DNA of 64,000 nt, from the NCBI RefSeq assembly GCF_016545825.1, contig NC_052614.1, positions 25,004,559 through 25,068,558 on the forward strand. Reading direction: 5' to 3'. A program made the position numbers and the translations under genes. Below the pieces are notes generated by a model. The model was not told the origin of the DNA. It saw only the letters and a program-made list of their open reading frames with translations, and did no database searches. This document shows, one piece after another, positions 35,846-48,553 of this stretch; positions within the stretch are counted from its first letter, which is position 1; each line of letters starts with the position of its first letter. Origin of the DNA: Eucalyptus grandis. Taxonomy: Eukaryota > Streptophyta > Magnoliopsida > Myrtales > Myrtaceae.

Positions 35846-37962
35846 CTTCGTTGCTTTCGACTCAAAACCTCTTGAAGATTGAAGTTGTTTACTAAGTCTA
35901 ATTTGCAAGTCAAGCTGATACTTTAGGCTGTTATTATACCAAAATGAGTTGTAAAAATTATTGTGTGGCACACATGATATCATTAATTGATGAGTTAATA
36001 AATATTTAATGCTAAAATATATTGATTATATGAAGTTACGACTCTAGTGAAAGGATTCGGTCCTCGTTGGGAAGAGGTGCAACTCTTATGGAAATTCAAA
36101 TACGTTTTGAAGTATTTTATTCTTTATCAGACAGAATACCTTTAAAATTTTGTCTTTACTTTAATTTTGTTTAGATAAGCCAAGTATCTTTGGCCCCAAA
36201 ATCTGGACTAGAACAAACAAAAATTTCGAGACCTGTTTGCGGACTACTGCAACCCTACATAGCCTGGTTTAGTCCAGACTAGTTCGGCCCTTTTTTACAC
36301 CCCTAATTATACTGCTATAACCACAACGATGTCTTACCTTCCATTGTTGATTAGTGGATGGTATATTTTGAATCGGTTTGGACATCAGAGTTTATTCGAA
36401 ATGGAAGAAAAGGTGAAATCAAACATAACCAAAGCTATAATTGGAATAGAGTAACCAAACCTTCCTTTCTCTTTTTTCCTTTCTTAGGCGAATATATTTG
36501 ATTTAATACAAAACTAATTGTTCTCTTCCTTCTGCACATCAGGAAGAAACCAAATCATAGACTCTCAAGAAGTCACAAATCGTAGATCCAATCAAAATGA
36601 AACATTTAAGCTGCTTCAGATTAGAGAAGACGGCCCACTTCAAATCTAAAGAAAAAGATCATTAGAAAATTGATAGACAGCACAGGTTGGTTTCGAATTT
36701 TTGTTAATGAATTACTTTTCCCTGGAAAATTTCTCTCATCACTAACTCCCGGCACCGTCCACATCGACATTCTCCTTCACCGCCCGCTCTCTATTACTTA
36801 CGTCGCTGACTATAAACTGTGCCTAGATATCAGAATCTAGTACTTGTCGATAATAGGAAGCGATGCTAAAGGAATTCATTAGTAGTACTAAGATCAGCTC
36901 AAACTTGATGCATTGCCCAACTCAGAGATTTTAGAAATCTCTGATCTGTCCGAACTTTTAAGTTCTTGAAGGAGAAATCAACGAGAAGACACGTATTCTT
37001 GCTAGATTCCGCAAGTCAGGTCCCATAGCATGAGTTGCCAATTTCCGATATATAAATGACTAACCAAAAGCTGATGATCGCAATCCCTTTACGGGATCAC
37101 AACAGATATGTTGCAGTATTCAAGAGTTTGCATCTGTCCCTACTAATTCCTTTAATACAGGCTGCCATCCAACGTCAGTATGAAAATGCCCTATGGTTGT
37201 GCTCTTCAGACAGTGAAAAGCTTGCGATTCTAGCAACTTTACAAGGCTATAAATCAACAAGTTACATTACATGGAGGAGCGGGGTACCGCTGGTAAACAA
37301 GCCAACTTTTGGCTTCATCAGCAGTTTTTGGCTGGTAAACAAGCTAACTTAGCCTACCTAATATACTCTTACAATCATCTTATTCAAGCAAATTGACATA
37401 TCGAAGATGTCTTTCTGCTGGAAACCTAGTGCAAACTAAGAAGGGATCGATGATGTTTGAGCTCAGCGTGGTATGGTTTTGACTTTTCGAATCTGGTTTT
37501 AATCTCTACTCCTTTGTATCTGCAGGCGATGTACCGACTCCACAAAGTTCCTGCAGGTAGATAGTCAAAATAAATTTTCAGCTTACATATTTTCGCTCAA
37601 CTCTACATAACATTCTATGGCCAGTGAATCCAATGTCAATTGCATAATTGCTTTCTTAAGCAAAGCTACGTGCTTATGGACTAATTCCATGGAAGGTGAT
37701 GGTGATCTTCGGGGGTGAAAATTGACATTGGCAGTGAATGTCTATCGGAAGAAAGTACTTTCTCCATAAGCATTACAGAATCGAAAACAGTTAATCGTGC
37801 TAAACGACCACCCTAGTTTTCCGTAAACACATACTTGCCGCAATTCATGTCCACTCCGAAAATGAAATTTATTCAACCTGCTCGTATTTTTTCTAATGAA
37901 TACCACCTATTTTTCTCTATGAGGTGCCCTTCCATGAGTTTGAACAATTAAACGACAATAAA
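35846..37962. other. gene-free spacer
   Basis: No supported gene. An ACACCCCTAA phrase near 36297, preceded by TTCGGCCC, looks like one end of a TAGGGGTG-type MITE, but I could not find its partner. I searched the minus strand here for the missing last AUX/IAA exon and did not find it. Confidence 0.4.
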
Positions 37963-38814
37963 TTAGAGCTGAGAAGGATGATGGACATACAGCCATGGAA
38001 GATCTCCAGCCAAGAGCCAGTCTCCTTCTTTGTCCTGGTAAGTTAGGGTGTAGCTGGCATGATCTTTGAAGTCATCTCTGTTGTCTGAGCAAGCACAATG
38101 ACTGATTTTAGTGATTTGTGTTGTCTTGTAGGAAATCTAAGGTAGCACAACGTAGTATTAGATTGTTGGGACGATGTTTGCTTACATCTCGAGAACATGG
38201 CAATCAAGGCGCCTTTAAGACTGTTATAAGACCGGTAGGTCCGCAAGTTGATCTTCCTTACGATGGCCACTCCTTCCATTTTCACCTTCACGAACATGTT
38301 ATGATCGGGTTCGCCGTTTTCTTTCTGGGCATGATGGACATTCTCGTAATGATCCTGGTGTGGTGGGCGCTGCCCGTGCACGAACTCCTTCCTCCAGGAC
38401 TTGATGGGTGGCCACCCCAGAACCTGATCATCGTCATCAGCTCCTTCACTATACCTAAACCTGAAAAATTACGCACACAACAGTGATTTTCACTTCCAAC
38501 GAATATTGATATTGCGAGTGATAACTGTTTTCTCCATCAACGATAGTGAGAATATAAGATTAGGATTGGCTAGGCACCACATACTTGTTCATAGAACAAG
38601 AAAACTTGCTGCGCTTCGCACTCAGGTCGTCGTCCTCGTTCGGCCCGCTGCTCCATGCCAGCAACTGCAATTTCCCTGAGGAGTATTCTCCAAATGCTTC
38701 TCCATGACACCTTTTGTTGTCGACCCACTTCTTGTACGAGCCTTCATGATCTTTCGGCTCGGACGCTTTGGCAGGGTCATGAATTGGGAGAGCTAAACCG
38801 AGTTGAAGATCCAT
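37963..38814 (-). CDS. AUX/IAA auxin-response repressor, IAA29-like
   Basis: Minus-strand exons 38814-38585, 38460-38186 and 38084-37963, read from GTATGT/TTTCAG and GTAAGC/GCTCAG borders, give 208 residues. Domain I: LQLGLAL (residues 3-9), an LxLxL EAR repressor motif at the very N-terminus, as in IAA29-type members. Domain II: GWPPI (92-96), the degron bound by TIR1/AFB with auxin. Domain III: FVKVKMEGVAIVRKINL (133-149), carrying the PB1 lysine. Domain IV: YQDKEGDWLLAGDLPW (184-199), the acidic PB1 patch. The product represses ARF factors in the nucleus until auxin triggers its breakdown. After GDLPW the frame runs into VHHPSQL and stops; a possible donor (GTATGT, 37990) suggests a further exon that I could not locate. 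Its truncated paralogue is at 63301-63794. Confidence 0.88.
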
Positions 38815-41800
38815 AGCTTAGAGGTATCTGATGAACCCCCCAAACATGAAAAAAGAACAAAGAAAAAAGCTGCGAGATCTATTGAAATGGTGATAATGTG
38901 GGAGCTGAAAGGGCGCACATATTCGGTGGCTCAAAGCGAAATGTAAAAGTATTTGTAAGGGATAGAGCAAAAGGTGACGGTGACAGGGCGGTGTGTCTGG
39001 GAGGAAGAAGGGAAGGTTGGGACAACATTGAAGTTGGGTCGGCCAAAAGGCCAGCAGTGATGTGGACAGCTGAGGAAAAATCGAGAGATCGCATCAGAAT
39101 GGCAAGTCTTCATGGAGTTGTCTTTGTGTCCCCGCAACTCTCTCTCTCTTTCCCCATCCTCGTGTGGAAAAAAGAACTTATTGCCGTCGCTTTTACCGTG
39201 ATGCGTTGGGAAGCGCAGAATGTTGGGCAAGATACACGCTCCGAAGCTGAAGCAACTTGAAGAGATACATTGCAGCTTCTTGAAATGATAAACGGTGTTA
39301 TAAGCTGTACCAAACAGATTCCTCTCTTTATTTTTTCTGTAATTAAGAAGGCTTTCATTCTCGGAGACTAATTCCACGGGACTAGTGTAGGCATCATGGC
39401 CCTTACAGCTAATGGCACAGTTTCAACATCATCGGGAATGTGATAGACAATAACAATGTCAATGGATCCTTCAATCCCCATCTTTTCAGCTAGTCTGCAC
39501 GTTAATTGGCTTCCCTGTAGATATGATCGATCCTGTAATCTCTGAGCCACCACAGCAACTCCGTGCGATCAAGCAATAGCTAGCAAATCAGCATCTTTGT
39601 TACGTTCGTGCCACGGATTTGCAGAATCTGATCAACCCATGTCCCCTTTCGTAAGGGAGTATTCCTCCTGCACTAGTTCTGTCGACATCTGCACAACCAA
39701 CTTATCTACCACTCCTCCAATAGTTATTTCTGCGTGAGATTAGTATGATTACTGCTAACTATTCTAAAAGTTTCAGCTGACAAACTAAAAAAAGTTAAGT
39801 CATTAAATAGTTCGGGACTATTAACGTCACTAGTGTCTCGTCAATGTCTCGCCAATACCATGACACCCGGAGGCCTATCAAACAAATACACTTCCAAGAA
39901 ATGCTTGGATTACTATACCAAACTCGCTTGGTGACATTTATGTGGAAATTTAGAGTACCCATATGATGCACGATTTCAGAAGCTATTGAGATTGGCTCCA
40001 CTTCTTGGTTGAATCTACTACTATTAGCTCCACTTCTTGGTTGAATCTACTACTAGTATGATGAGTAGGGCAAATGACAATATGATAGAAAGAGAGAAGA
40101 TGCATGTGCTAAGTAGGTCTGAAAGATTTCTTGTCTGGTAATTATCCTATCGTTTGTTGGGGTCAATCATGTTGTAAAACAGGGAACATCTACTTCTTAA
40201 TGTAAATACATTGATCTCAAAATCTTGATTAATTCTAATTCATTACGTTTTTGGGTAAATCTTATGCGGTCAAATGATTACTTCGAGAAGGCATCATCTA
40301 TTTTCTTCCTAGGAAATTATGAAGAGGAGGAGATGGAAAAGTCCGTGAATTATGGTAGGATTTGACAAGACCCCCCCTCACCATATTTTCTTCATTAAAC
40401 ATGCTTTAGGGTCTGTCTCCTGACTTTTAAGGGCTCTTTACAAATTAGAGCACCCTCAAGTCTTGATCACTGTAGATAATAATGATTAATAATAATTAAG
40501 TCAACAAATTTGCCATTTCACGTTTTCCCACTCGCCCCTTTTCTTTGACCGGCCTCACCAAGCCATCATTTCTATAGTCGAATTCCCTCTAAAGTTCCTG
40601 CAGAAACACCCCTCAAGATGAGCTTAATTAGCTTGAATCAGAGCACAAATCGATCTTTGTTTAGGGTTCTTGAGTGAGTCCTACGTGCAATCATAAGGGG
40701 TGATGTCCGTACCATATGCCCGACCAAACAAATCTTGGATCTTTGTGATAATTCCGTCTGACAAGAGAGCTGAACAGCACGAGCTGTTCTTGTGTTTTCA
40801 TTGACGGGTCCGACATGTCGGCACATACCCGTCAAATGCATCTTCACGGATGTTTCAGCAACCGTTCAAGATCGCCATGATGGAATTTGGTGCCGAGACA
40901 TTCCCTTGATCGTTCTTGATTACATATTGTGTGACTCATTAGACCGTAACCCTAATGGAATCTCTTCATTATTATTCTGGTTAGAATAGTGAAAGATTGT
41001 TCTGTCTGAACTTAGTTGTGTGCTCTCTCGGCTCAAAAAATTAAGGCAAGATAAAGTTGGAGAGCGGTTGCTCAGGAATCGATTTCAAGGGGAAGCTGGA
41101 CCACCTGATCCAGATATCAATGAATGCGGCAGGTGGCCGATCCGGACAATCCATGCGTCGACACAGGACAATGCACTTATGAACCTCGAAGAGGAGGCAG
41201 CGTATCGCTTTTTGCTAATATTGAGCAAAACGAAATTACCACCGTCGAGAACGTAGGATCTGACGGCTCCGACCATCCGGTCCGTCCTTAACTCGGGTCA
41301 AGCTGAAATGTCCCTTACGTAAACTCCAAAGGTTTCATCGTTAAGGGGACTTTATTCTTCGGAAAAGCAAGAGGCAGGATGTGGCAATGCGTTCAGAACT
41401 TGTTCAGGATCGCTCAGTGGTTGTGGAGCTATGTGGGGCTTGAGACTGCAGGGAGCAGTGATTGAACTGGAATGGCTTGTGAAGTTAACGTGGAGGCAAG
41501 CGTCATGGGTGTCATGAGGCATTGGCAACAAGATTCGCCCCCGGGTACTTGGCACGATCAGTCTCATCCATATCCACCCACTTATAATTCACTTGGAAGG
41601 GGGGGACAAAACATGTACATACATTCATACTTTACTGTAAATAATCCGACAAGTGCTAAACACCAACGTTCATATTTGATATATTAAGCAACGCGACAGG
41701 TTATGAATCGACGTTTAAGTAGACTGCGATTGACATCTCATAAAAGCATGCCACGTTATGTAGTAGTATATTGATTTTTATGGATTGTCTTCACTCTCTC

Positions 41801-43139
41801 TTTATGGCTAGACATCACAAGTTCGAACTTCATCGAGTATGACTCGCTTTAAGCTACAGTCCAAATTTCCAATTTGATCTTTTTGCGAGCTTTTGAGTTA
41901 GACAGGGGCATTTGTAAGAAATTCAACAATCTAATGCCCGTACATTAGAATTTAGAGTACTTGAGATTGAATTGAAATCACATACTTGGTTTGACTGATT
42001 ACTGCCGTCGAATCGATTAACGCGGATGAAGCCATACGAATTTGGGACTAGGTCTTCATTTCCTTCTCCTCCCTTAGATATTCTTGGTGGATAAATTGTA
42101 AGTATATAGAATAAGGAGGGGAAGTGGGCTGTAATCTATTTATAGCATATAATCCTAACAGGCTCATCCATCAGGGGTCACTATTAAAATACGAGCATAC
42201 ACTAGTAACGTCTCACTACTTTGATACCGAAAATCGAGATGTGCTAAGACCAATGTAAAATGATTGCACGACTGTATTCAGGCAATCCGACATTGTCCTA
42301 TATATTTTATTTACTTTATATAACAACTTATTTTTCACAAACCAAAATACCATTCCATCAGTGTTGGCTCAACTATTATAAGAATTTCCAACAATTTTTC
42401 TATCGGGGTCGATTTGGACGAATTATTTCCTGCAAGTGGTTGCAAGGTTAGCTGTACGTGATAGAAAGTTTCAGGGGAAACACACTCGTGGCTATGTGAA
42501 TGAGTTGTCATTGTCCCGGTTGGGGGCATGCATCTACTTTTCTGACGCCTTAAATCAACTGAAAGCGTGGTTGTGTCAATCCTCTAACGGTCCTTTTCGT
42601 CTAGCAATTGGCTCAACTTGAGAGGGATTCCATAAGAATTTGTTCCAGGACGTAAAGTTCGCGAGAGCCCATCATGCTGGTGGCGGTCTGCAGCTCCACT
42701 GGGAATCTGCTTGTGTAAAATCCCATCATTTTCATCGAGTTCTAAGGGTGGCGGTGGTAGAGGAGGTGGAGGAGGAGGTAGTAAACAAGCGGTAGATCAT
42801 TGCCAAAAGGAAATGGGATCTCCTATCTATCATTATTTGTGTGTTTCCATATAATGTCTTCCGATCATTTCAGCTGTTGATCCATAATGATGGAAATAGT
42901 TCTTTATAACAAAATATATTGACAGTGGAGATTGCTAAGAAGCTAAGAAGATCCTCATTCAAATCATGAAGAGATAACGATGGAGCTCATAATGAAGATA
43001 TAGATCTCCTGAACATTTGAAATGAGATTGGTATTAGTCAATTACATCACATTATGACAGTGCTAATATGCGATTCTAGTCGCATATTCTATTTATTGTT
43101 ATTGTAATCTATGTATTCTATTCCTGCTTTGAATTATTT
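38815..43139. other. upstream region of AUX/IAA gene and long gene-free spacer
   Basis: 38820-39023 matches 63800-64000, upstream of the paralogue, so the 5' flank is part of the duplication. Beyond it several short frames (for example 39368-39553 minus, 41020-41256 plus) match no family I recognise. No RNA gene or transposon protein seen. Confidence 0.45.
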
Positions 43140-43439
43140 GTTTCATGTGGCTTTATTCACATATTATGCTTCATGTGAAAGACTCAATCCCAAGTTTTCT
43201 CAAACTTCATAATTTTGCATCCTGTACTTGCAAAAAAAAGAAAAGAAAAAAAAAAAAAGAGTACAAATTTGCAACTTTGGGCAACAATCCAACATTGAAA
43301 GGACTTAGTTACGCTTCCTGTCCCAATTCTCCCATAAACCCTTTCCCCAATCCCATTCACACCCTTATCTCCCCGCCAATCACTACCCTCACTTCCCCAC
43401 AGCTGCCACCATTTCCGCGCCTGAGCGTCTCCTTGTGCT

Positions 43440-43473
43440 GCCGCCGCCACCACCGCCACCGCCCCCGCCACCG
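43440..43473. repeat. CCG/CCA-type microsatellite
   Basis: Imperfect run of CCGCCA-like trinucleotides following a C-rich stretch (43320-43440). The flanking 114-codon frame has biased composition and no domain. Confidence 0.7.
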
Positions 43474-43867
43474 ATGCCCTCCAATCTAGGTCAGCCTCGT
43501 CCTTCTCTAGATCCGATGCCGCCGCGATTTCAAATCAGTTAATCAGGATGGTTATATTCGGACGGTGTGATGATTTGATAATCCTTATCTCATAAGAAGA
43601 CATAATCAGTGTCTGATGACAAAAGTGAGGATGTAAAGTTGTGATTTCAAAAGGTAGATAGTGCGAAATGGTGAAGGCCGTGTGTGATGCAAGGATGGTT
43701 TATCTATGCTTTTCCTAAAAGAAAAGGGATTATGTCTTGCAATTTAAGTTTCAGTGAGAACGATTGACTAAAGGGAACCTAAATGGGGGCTTCATCAGCT
43801 CCCTAATTGAACTCCGCTGGACAGGACCACGCATCGGAAAGAGGTTGGCAACCTAAGATTTGCTTTG

Positions 43868-44273
43868 GGTTAATAACATCAAAATTTTCAAATCGATATA
43901 TATATATAATTTTACCTCAAACTAATTTGTTGACCACTAAAGACTGAAAGCTAGTACAATTACGATAAATTTAACTCAAACTAATTTTTTGATCGTAAAA
44001 ATTCAAAATTAGAACATTTATGACAAATTTATCTGCTGTTAGTTTCTATTAAATTGAATTAATACCATAAAAAACTACAAACTGGTATATATATGACAAA
44101 TGACGGGCAAAATCTCAAATTTGTACATCTGTTAACTATTACATGTAAACTAAAATTAACATAGGGTAAATTTATCACAAATGTACTAGTTTGAAGTTTT
44201 TAGTGATAAAAAATTAATTTGAAATTAATTTGTCTTAGGTGTGTTAAATCAGAATTTTTCATGGTATTAATCC
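43868..44273. repeat. MITE-like element with long inverted ends
   Basis: GTTAATAACATCAAAATT on the left and ATGGTATTAATCC on the right, the same end type as 8704-9060. The interior has repeated AATTTTTTGA and GACAAATTTA words on both strands. Confidence 0.6.
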
Positions 44274-44346
44274 TTTTGTTTTGATATTGTCAAGTCCTTA
44301 ATATTGAAACAATGCGCAAAATAGTAGGCATTCAAACTTCTTTTTA

Positions 44347-44472
44347 GCTTTTTGGATTAATTTTACAAGATAGGATCGCCTTTTTTATTTTATTTTTTGT
44401 TTTTTGGATTAATTTTACAAGATGGGATGGCCCTTTTTGTTTTTTTGGATTAATTTTACAAGACGGGAAGGG
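44347..44472. repeat. three-unit tandem repeat
   Basis: TTTTTGGATTAATTTTACAA followed by a GATAGGATCG-like word occurs three times (starting near 44347, 44400 and 44439) with T-rich spacers of different length. Confidence 0.85.
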
Positions 44473-45602
44473 AAAAGATTGCTAGTAATCCCTCTTGGCA
44501 TTATAAGAAGGGAGTCATGTCCTTTATAAAATATCCGGTTTGAGTCATAACAATTTTGAACCACTACGCGATCTGAAGGTCCAAAATCGGTGAGCCTGTC
44601 ACTACAACCCCACGGAGATACTGTAATAGGGAATATTGCCATGCAAACACATCATTAGATAATCGGCACTAACTAGTTAAGAGGTTTTCTCGCAACATGA
44701 ATCGAGCACAAGGCCTCATAAAAAAAGAAAAGAAAAGTAGGTGATCCCTCCGACGTTGGACCAGCAATTATCAAATTGCATAAACGGGTGTCTGGCCTAA
44801 AAGAGAAAGCATAATGGGGTCAAGAAAAAGAAAAAAAGACAAACTGGTCTGGGACCCTTGACAATTGATGGCCTAAGGTTTTCTCGACCTTACCTAATAG
44901 CTGGCCAATTCTTTACTTCAAGTGGAGATGCTGCAAATTAGTGTAAGATTCGATCATGTATTTAATGTCTTTTCCAACTGTCCAACATTACCATACGCTT
45001 TCATTGGCCATCGAGGAAAGTAATAGTAGTGAATTTCTCTCGTCACTTGCTACTATATTCAATGAAAGCAAGTCGATTCTTCTATCATTCTAAGACCTCA
45101 CGCTTCTTGAAATACAAAATTTGGGAAGGAGGAGGGATAAGCGTACCTCGATGTCCTTGAGCTTCCTCTCCCATTAGGCGCATGCACGTGTGAGCTGCGC
45201 ACGTGGGGGGGAGATTGCCCACCAGCTTTGAAGAAGAAGGGTCTGGTGTGATGTTGGCCATCTCCTTCATGTCATGGAACGAAGCTCTCTCCACAGCATG
45301 AAGGCACATTCAATGTTACTCCGTGCTTCATGCCTCAATATAACTCCTCAACCACCTATGGAAGATTCGACCAAAAAAAAAAAAAAAAAAAAAAACCACC
45401 TATGGAAGCAGAGCTTGCCTTCCCCCTGCACAAATGTCTCGGCCTACCACCTTTCCTAGGTTTAATGTCCCTGCCTCTTTGAATCCCCTTTTAGCGTCTA
45501 ATAATATGTCATATCTGTTTATTCAGCGGACTCTTTATTTATTTATTTTTTAACTGGTTGGTGTTGAAGCAAAATCATTTGGCTGGACCAATTCGGTAAG
45601 CA
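44473..45602. other. no gene seen
   Basis: No supported gene; a 24-bp A run lies at about 45374-45395. Confidence 0.4.
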
Positions 45603-46633
45603 CATTAAGGGTCCGCTCGTTTAGTGGAAAATATCATGTTTTCGGAAAATATTTTCCAGGAAGTCATTTTCTTGGAAAATGATTATATTTTCTGGTGTTC
45701 GGCTAAAACTTGAACTTTGAGTGGAAAATATTTTTCACTTTGTTCGCTAGCTAATTTAATTGTTTTGGAAAAATTATCAAAAAATTGAATTTTTATATTT
45801 TTAATTGACCAAAAAATTATTTTTATTATTTTTATATTTTTTAAAAATGAATTTGTAATTATTTGTATTTTTAAAAAATCGAAAATTTTATTATTTATTA
45901 TTTTTCTTTCATTTTCTTTTTCCTTTTTCTTTTCCTTCCTCCTCCCTCCTCCTCCTTCCTTCTTCTTTCGCCGCCGCATGCCCGACGATGGCCAGGTGCT
46001 TGGCGGTCGACCAAGACGCGGTTGCCGATCCTGGCGAGCTTGAGGCTCAACTAATCTAGGCGAATCGTGAGCTCGCCGATCCGACAAGGCTCGAGCTCCG
46101 CCCAACTCGCCGGATCCGGCAAGGCTCGCCCTAGGCCGACGAGGCTTCGCCTAGCCCGATCTAGTGAGGCTTGAGCTCGTCGGGCTCGGGTGAGCTCGGG
46201 CCTCACCCCGGATCAGGCTAGGCGGAGCCTCGCTAGCCTAGAGTGAGGCTCGAGTTGGCTCGCGGTTAGTCGTCGGCCAGCGGTCGGCCAAGGCCAAGGA
46301 AGAAGATGGAAAGGAAATAAAGAAAATACAAAAAGAAAAGGAAAAAAAAAATTAAAAGCTCGATTTAAAAAAATAAAAAAAAAGAAAAAAAGAAAAAGAA
46401 AGCATAAAAATAAAACAAAAATGTGTTTGGTGAAAATAAGTAAGGTGGAAGAAGTTATGGAAAATGTTTTCCACTTTTGAAAAGTTGAAGACATTTTCCT
46501 CACTTTTAAAGGTTGTTTTTTCCATTAATGAAAAACATTTTCCTTAACTAGTTCATTTTCCGTGAAACGAACATCGGAAAATCGGGAAAATATTTTCCTA
46601 GAAATCATTTTTTCTGAAATAGATGGAGCCTAA
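45603..46633. repeat. MITE-like element with GGAAAATNTTTTCC arms and GC-rich core
   Basis: The left end (CATTAAGGGTCCGCTCG, then many GGAAAATATTTTCC words) mirrors the right end (TTTTCC words, then GAGCCTAATGG). The core 45960-46290 is very GC-rich with repeated GAGGCTCGAG/GAGCTCG words. Its two long minus-strand frames are compositional. No transposase. Confidence 0.6.
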
Positions 46634-47881
46634 TGGTGCGTTTATTTCACTGAGAATTTCATGATAAAGGAAAAAAATATTTTTTAGTGAAATTATTTTT
46701 TGAGGTTTTCATTTATTTTATGATTTAGATAAAAGGATCTCCTGATTGCTAGAAGAGGAAGCCGTTTTCTCAGGTTCTAAGCTTATTATTTTTAGTCCAT
46801 GGAATGCGTTTTACATAGATCATTTAGTTTTTCGTCTTCCCAGTACTAAAAAGTCGTAAAACAATTTCCCAAAAACGGTTTTCCTTCAAAACAAACAAAT
46901 CCTGAGATACGATGAGATCCTTCTTAGAAAAAGCGTAATGTCAAAGATTCGCAAGAAACTACTTGATTAAAGTTGTGGACTCTTTCAATATTACAATAAT
47001 TATATAGTTTTCTTTTGTGATCATCACTTGGGGGAAAAGATCGCTTCACAAGTAGCACATATAACCCCAATCCGGTAACAAGCGGCTGCAAAATGTCACG
47101 TCATTGCGGGGCTGCAAGGAAACCAAGCAACAGCATGACCATCTTTGTTTTTCCTTGTTCTTTAGATCTACTAAATTTGAGTGAACTGCAGGGTTCTTGA
47201 GCATGGATTCGAGGACTACCTATTGAGAATTGGGTAACTTTGAATTTGTATAAAAAATCTATTCCTTTAGGTTTCCTGTTGACTTCTGAGTTAGAGTAGC
47301 ATGCATGGTTGGGCAACGCATGCTTCTTCGTGTCTCAATTGGAGCAGGATCTTTAAATGGATTTGTCAGTCCATTGATTTACAACCTGGTTTTTCTTGTG
47401 TTCCCATGTCAACCTTTACTGAGGCCCAAATTTGGAATCCTTATTTAACGTACCGTCTCTCTCATGTAATTATTGCATAAAAATTTCGAACATTTATTAA
47501 TTGAGTATGGCAAACAAGTGTCCAAATACACTCTTGAACAAGAGCCTTCACATATTAGGTGAACCCCTACGATTTTCTCATTTCCTGAAATAAATAAAGC
47601 CCATAAATGCTCAAAAGTCACTTTTACGTTATCAATTATGAGTAGTGCATTCTGCATAGGATAAAATCTTGTAGAAGTGATTAGCTAAGAGCTTTGTAGA
47701 GGAATCCTTACATGTTTAATGCACTAGACTTGATTGTGAGTCTACCGAGCCCGACCAGCCCGACTAGGCTGTCCATACAACAAGAGCCCGAAGGTAATTT
47801 TTGGTGGGGCCAAGCAAGGACCTCAAGGGATAAAGCTTGGCCCGCTCGCACAACTTGCGGAATGTTATACATGTATTTTTT
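46634..47881. other. no gene seen
   Basis: No supported gene. Confidence 0.4.
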
Positions 47882-48553
47882 AGGGTTAATATCATGAAAA
47901 AACTTAAATTGATACGTCTGTAATAAATTTATCCAAAACTAATTTTTTGACCACAAAAAACTCAAATCTAATACACTCACGACATATTTACTTCAAATTA
48001 ATTTTTTGACCATAAAAAATCTCAAATTAATTTACCCGTGACAAATTTACCCTAAACTATATTTTTAATCACCACAAAATCCAAATTGGTATACTTGTGA
48101 CAAATTTATCATTAATCAAATTTAATCGTTAAATATGCTAACCTAGTGAGACATGGTAACATAGTATGGTGATGTGGCAAGTCTATGTGGAAATGCATAT
48201 GGTAAATATAATTAAAACCCCAAAGTGGTACATTTATAACAAATTTAATGGTACTCTTGCGATAAAACGGTACAACTATGATCAATTTGGGATTTTTAGT
48301 GGTATTAACCCTATGGATAACATATCACCACATGTTATCCACATCAAGAAATATAACAGTAAAATTTGATGAAAGTTAACAGAAAGTAAATTTGTCAAAT
48401 ATGTACTAGATTAGGGCTTTTGATAGTAAAAAAATTAGTTTTGGGTAAATTTATCATAGATTTATTGGTTTGGGGTTTTTGATGGTCAATAAATTAATTT
48501 GGGGTAAATTTGTCACAAGTATATCAGTTTGAAATTTCTCATGATATAAATCC
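47882..48553. repeat. composite MITE-like element (two nested copies)
   Basis: Starts AGGGTTAATATCATG and ends TCATGATATAAATCC. An internal end (GGTATTAACCCTATGG, about 48298-48313) matches the complement of the left end, which suggests one element inserted in or next to another of the same family (compare 8704-9060). Confidence 0.6.

Noticed and set aside
35481..35882. Plus-strand Gly/Ser-rich 133-codon frame
   Set aside because: Mirror of the proline-rich PELPK-like gene on the minus strand, which has a signal peptide and the family motif.
38118..38486. Plus-strand 122-codon frame
   Set aside because: Antisense of AUX/IAA exon 2.
39368..39553. 61-codon minus-strand frame that continues upstream with stops
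   Set aside because: Looks protein-like in places but matches no family I know and is interrupted; not annotated as a gene.
43145..43489. Plus-strand 114-codon frame ending in His/Arg/Pro
   Set aside because: Driven by an A run and a CCG/CCA microsatellite; no domain.
45683..46105. 140-codon minus-strand frame
   Set aside because: Lies across the arm and GC-rich core of a MITE-like element; low-complexity Lys/Glu and Arg stretches only.
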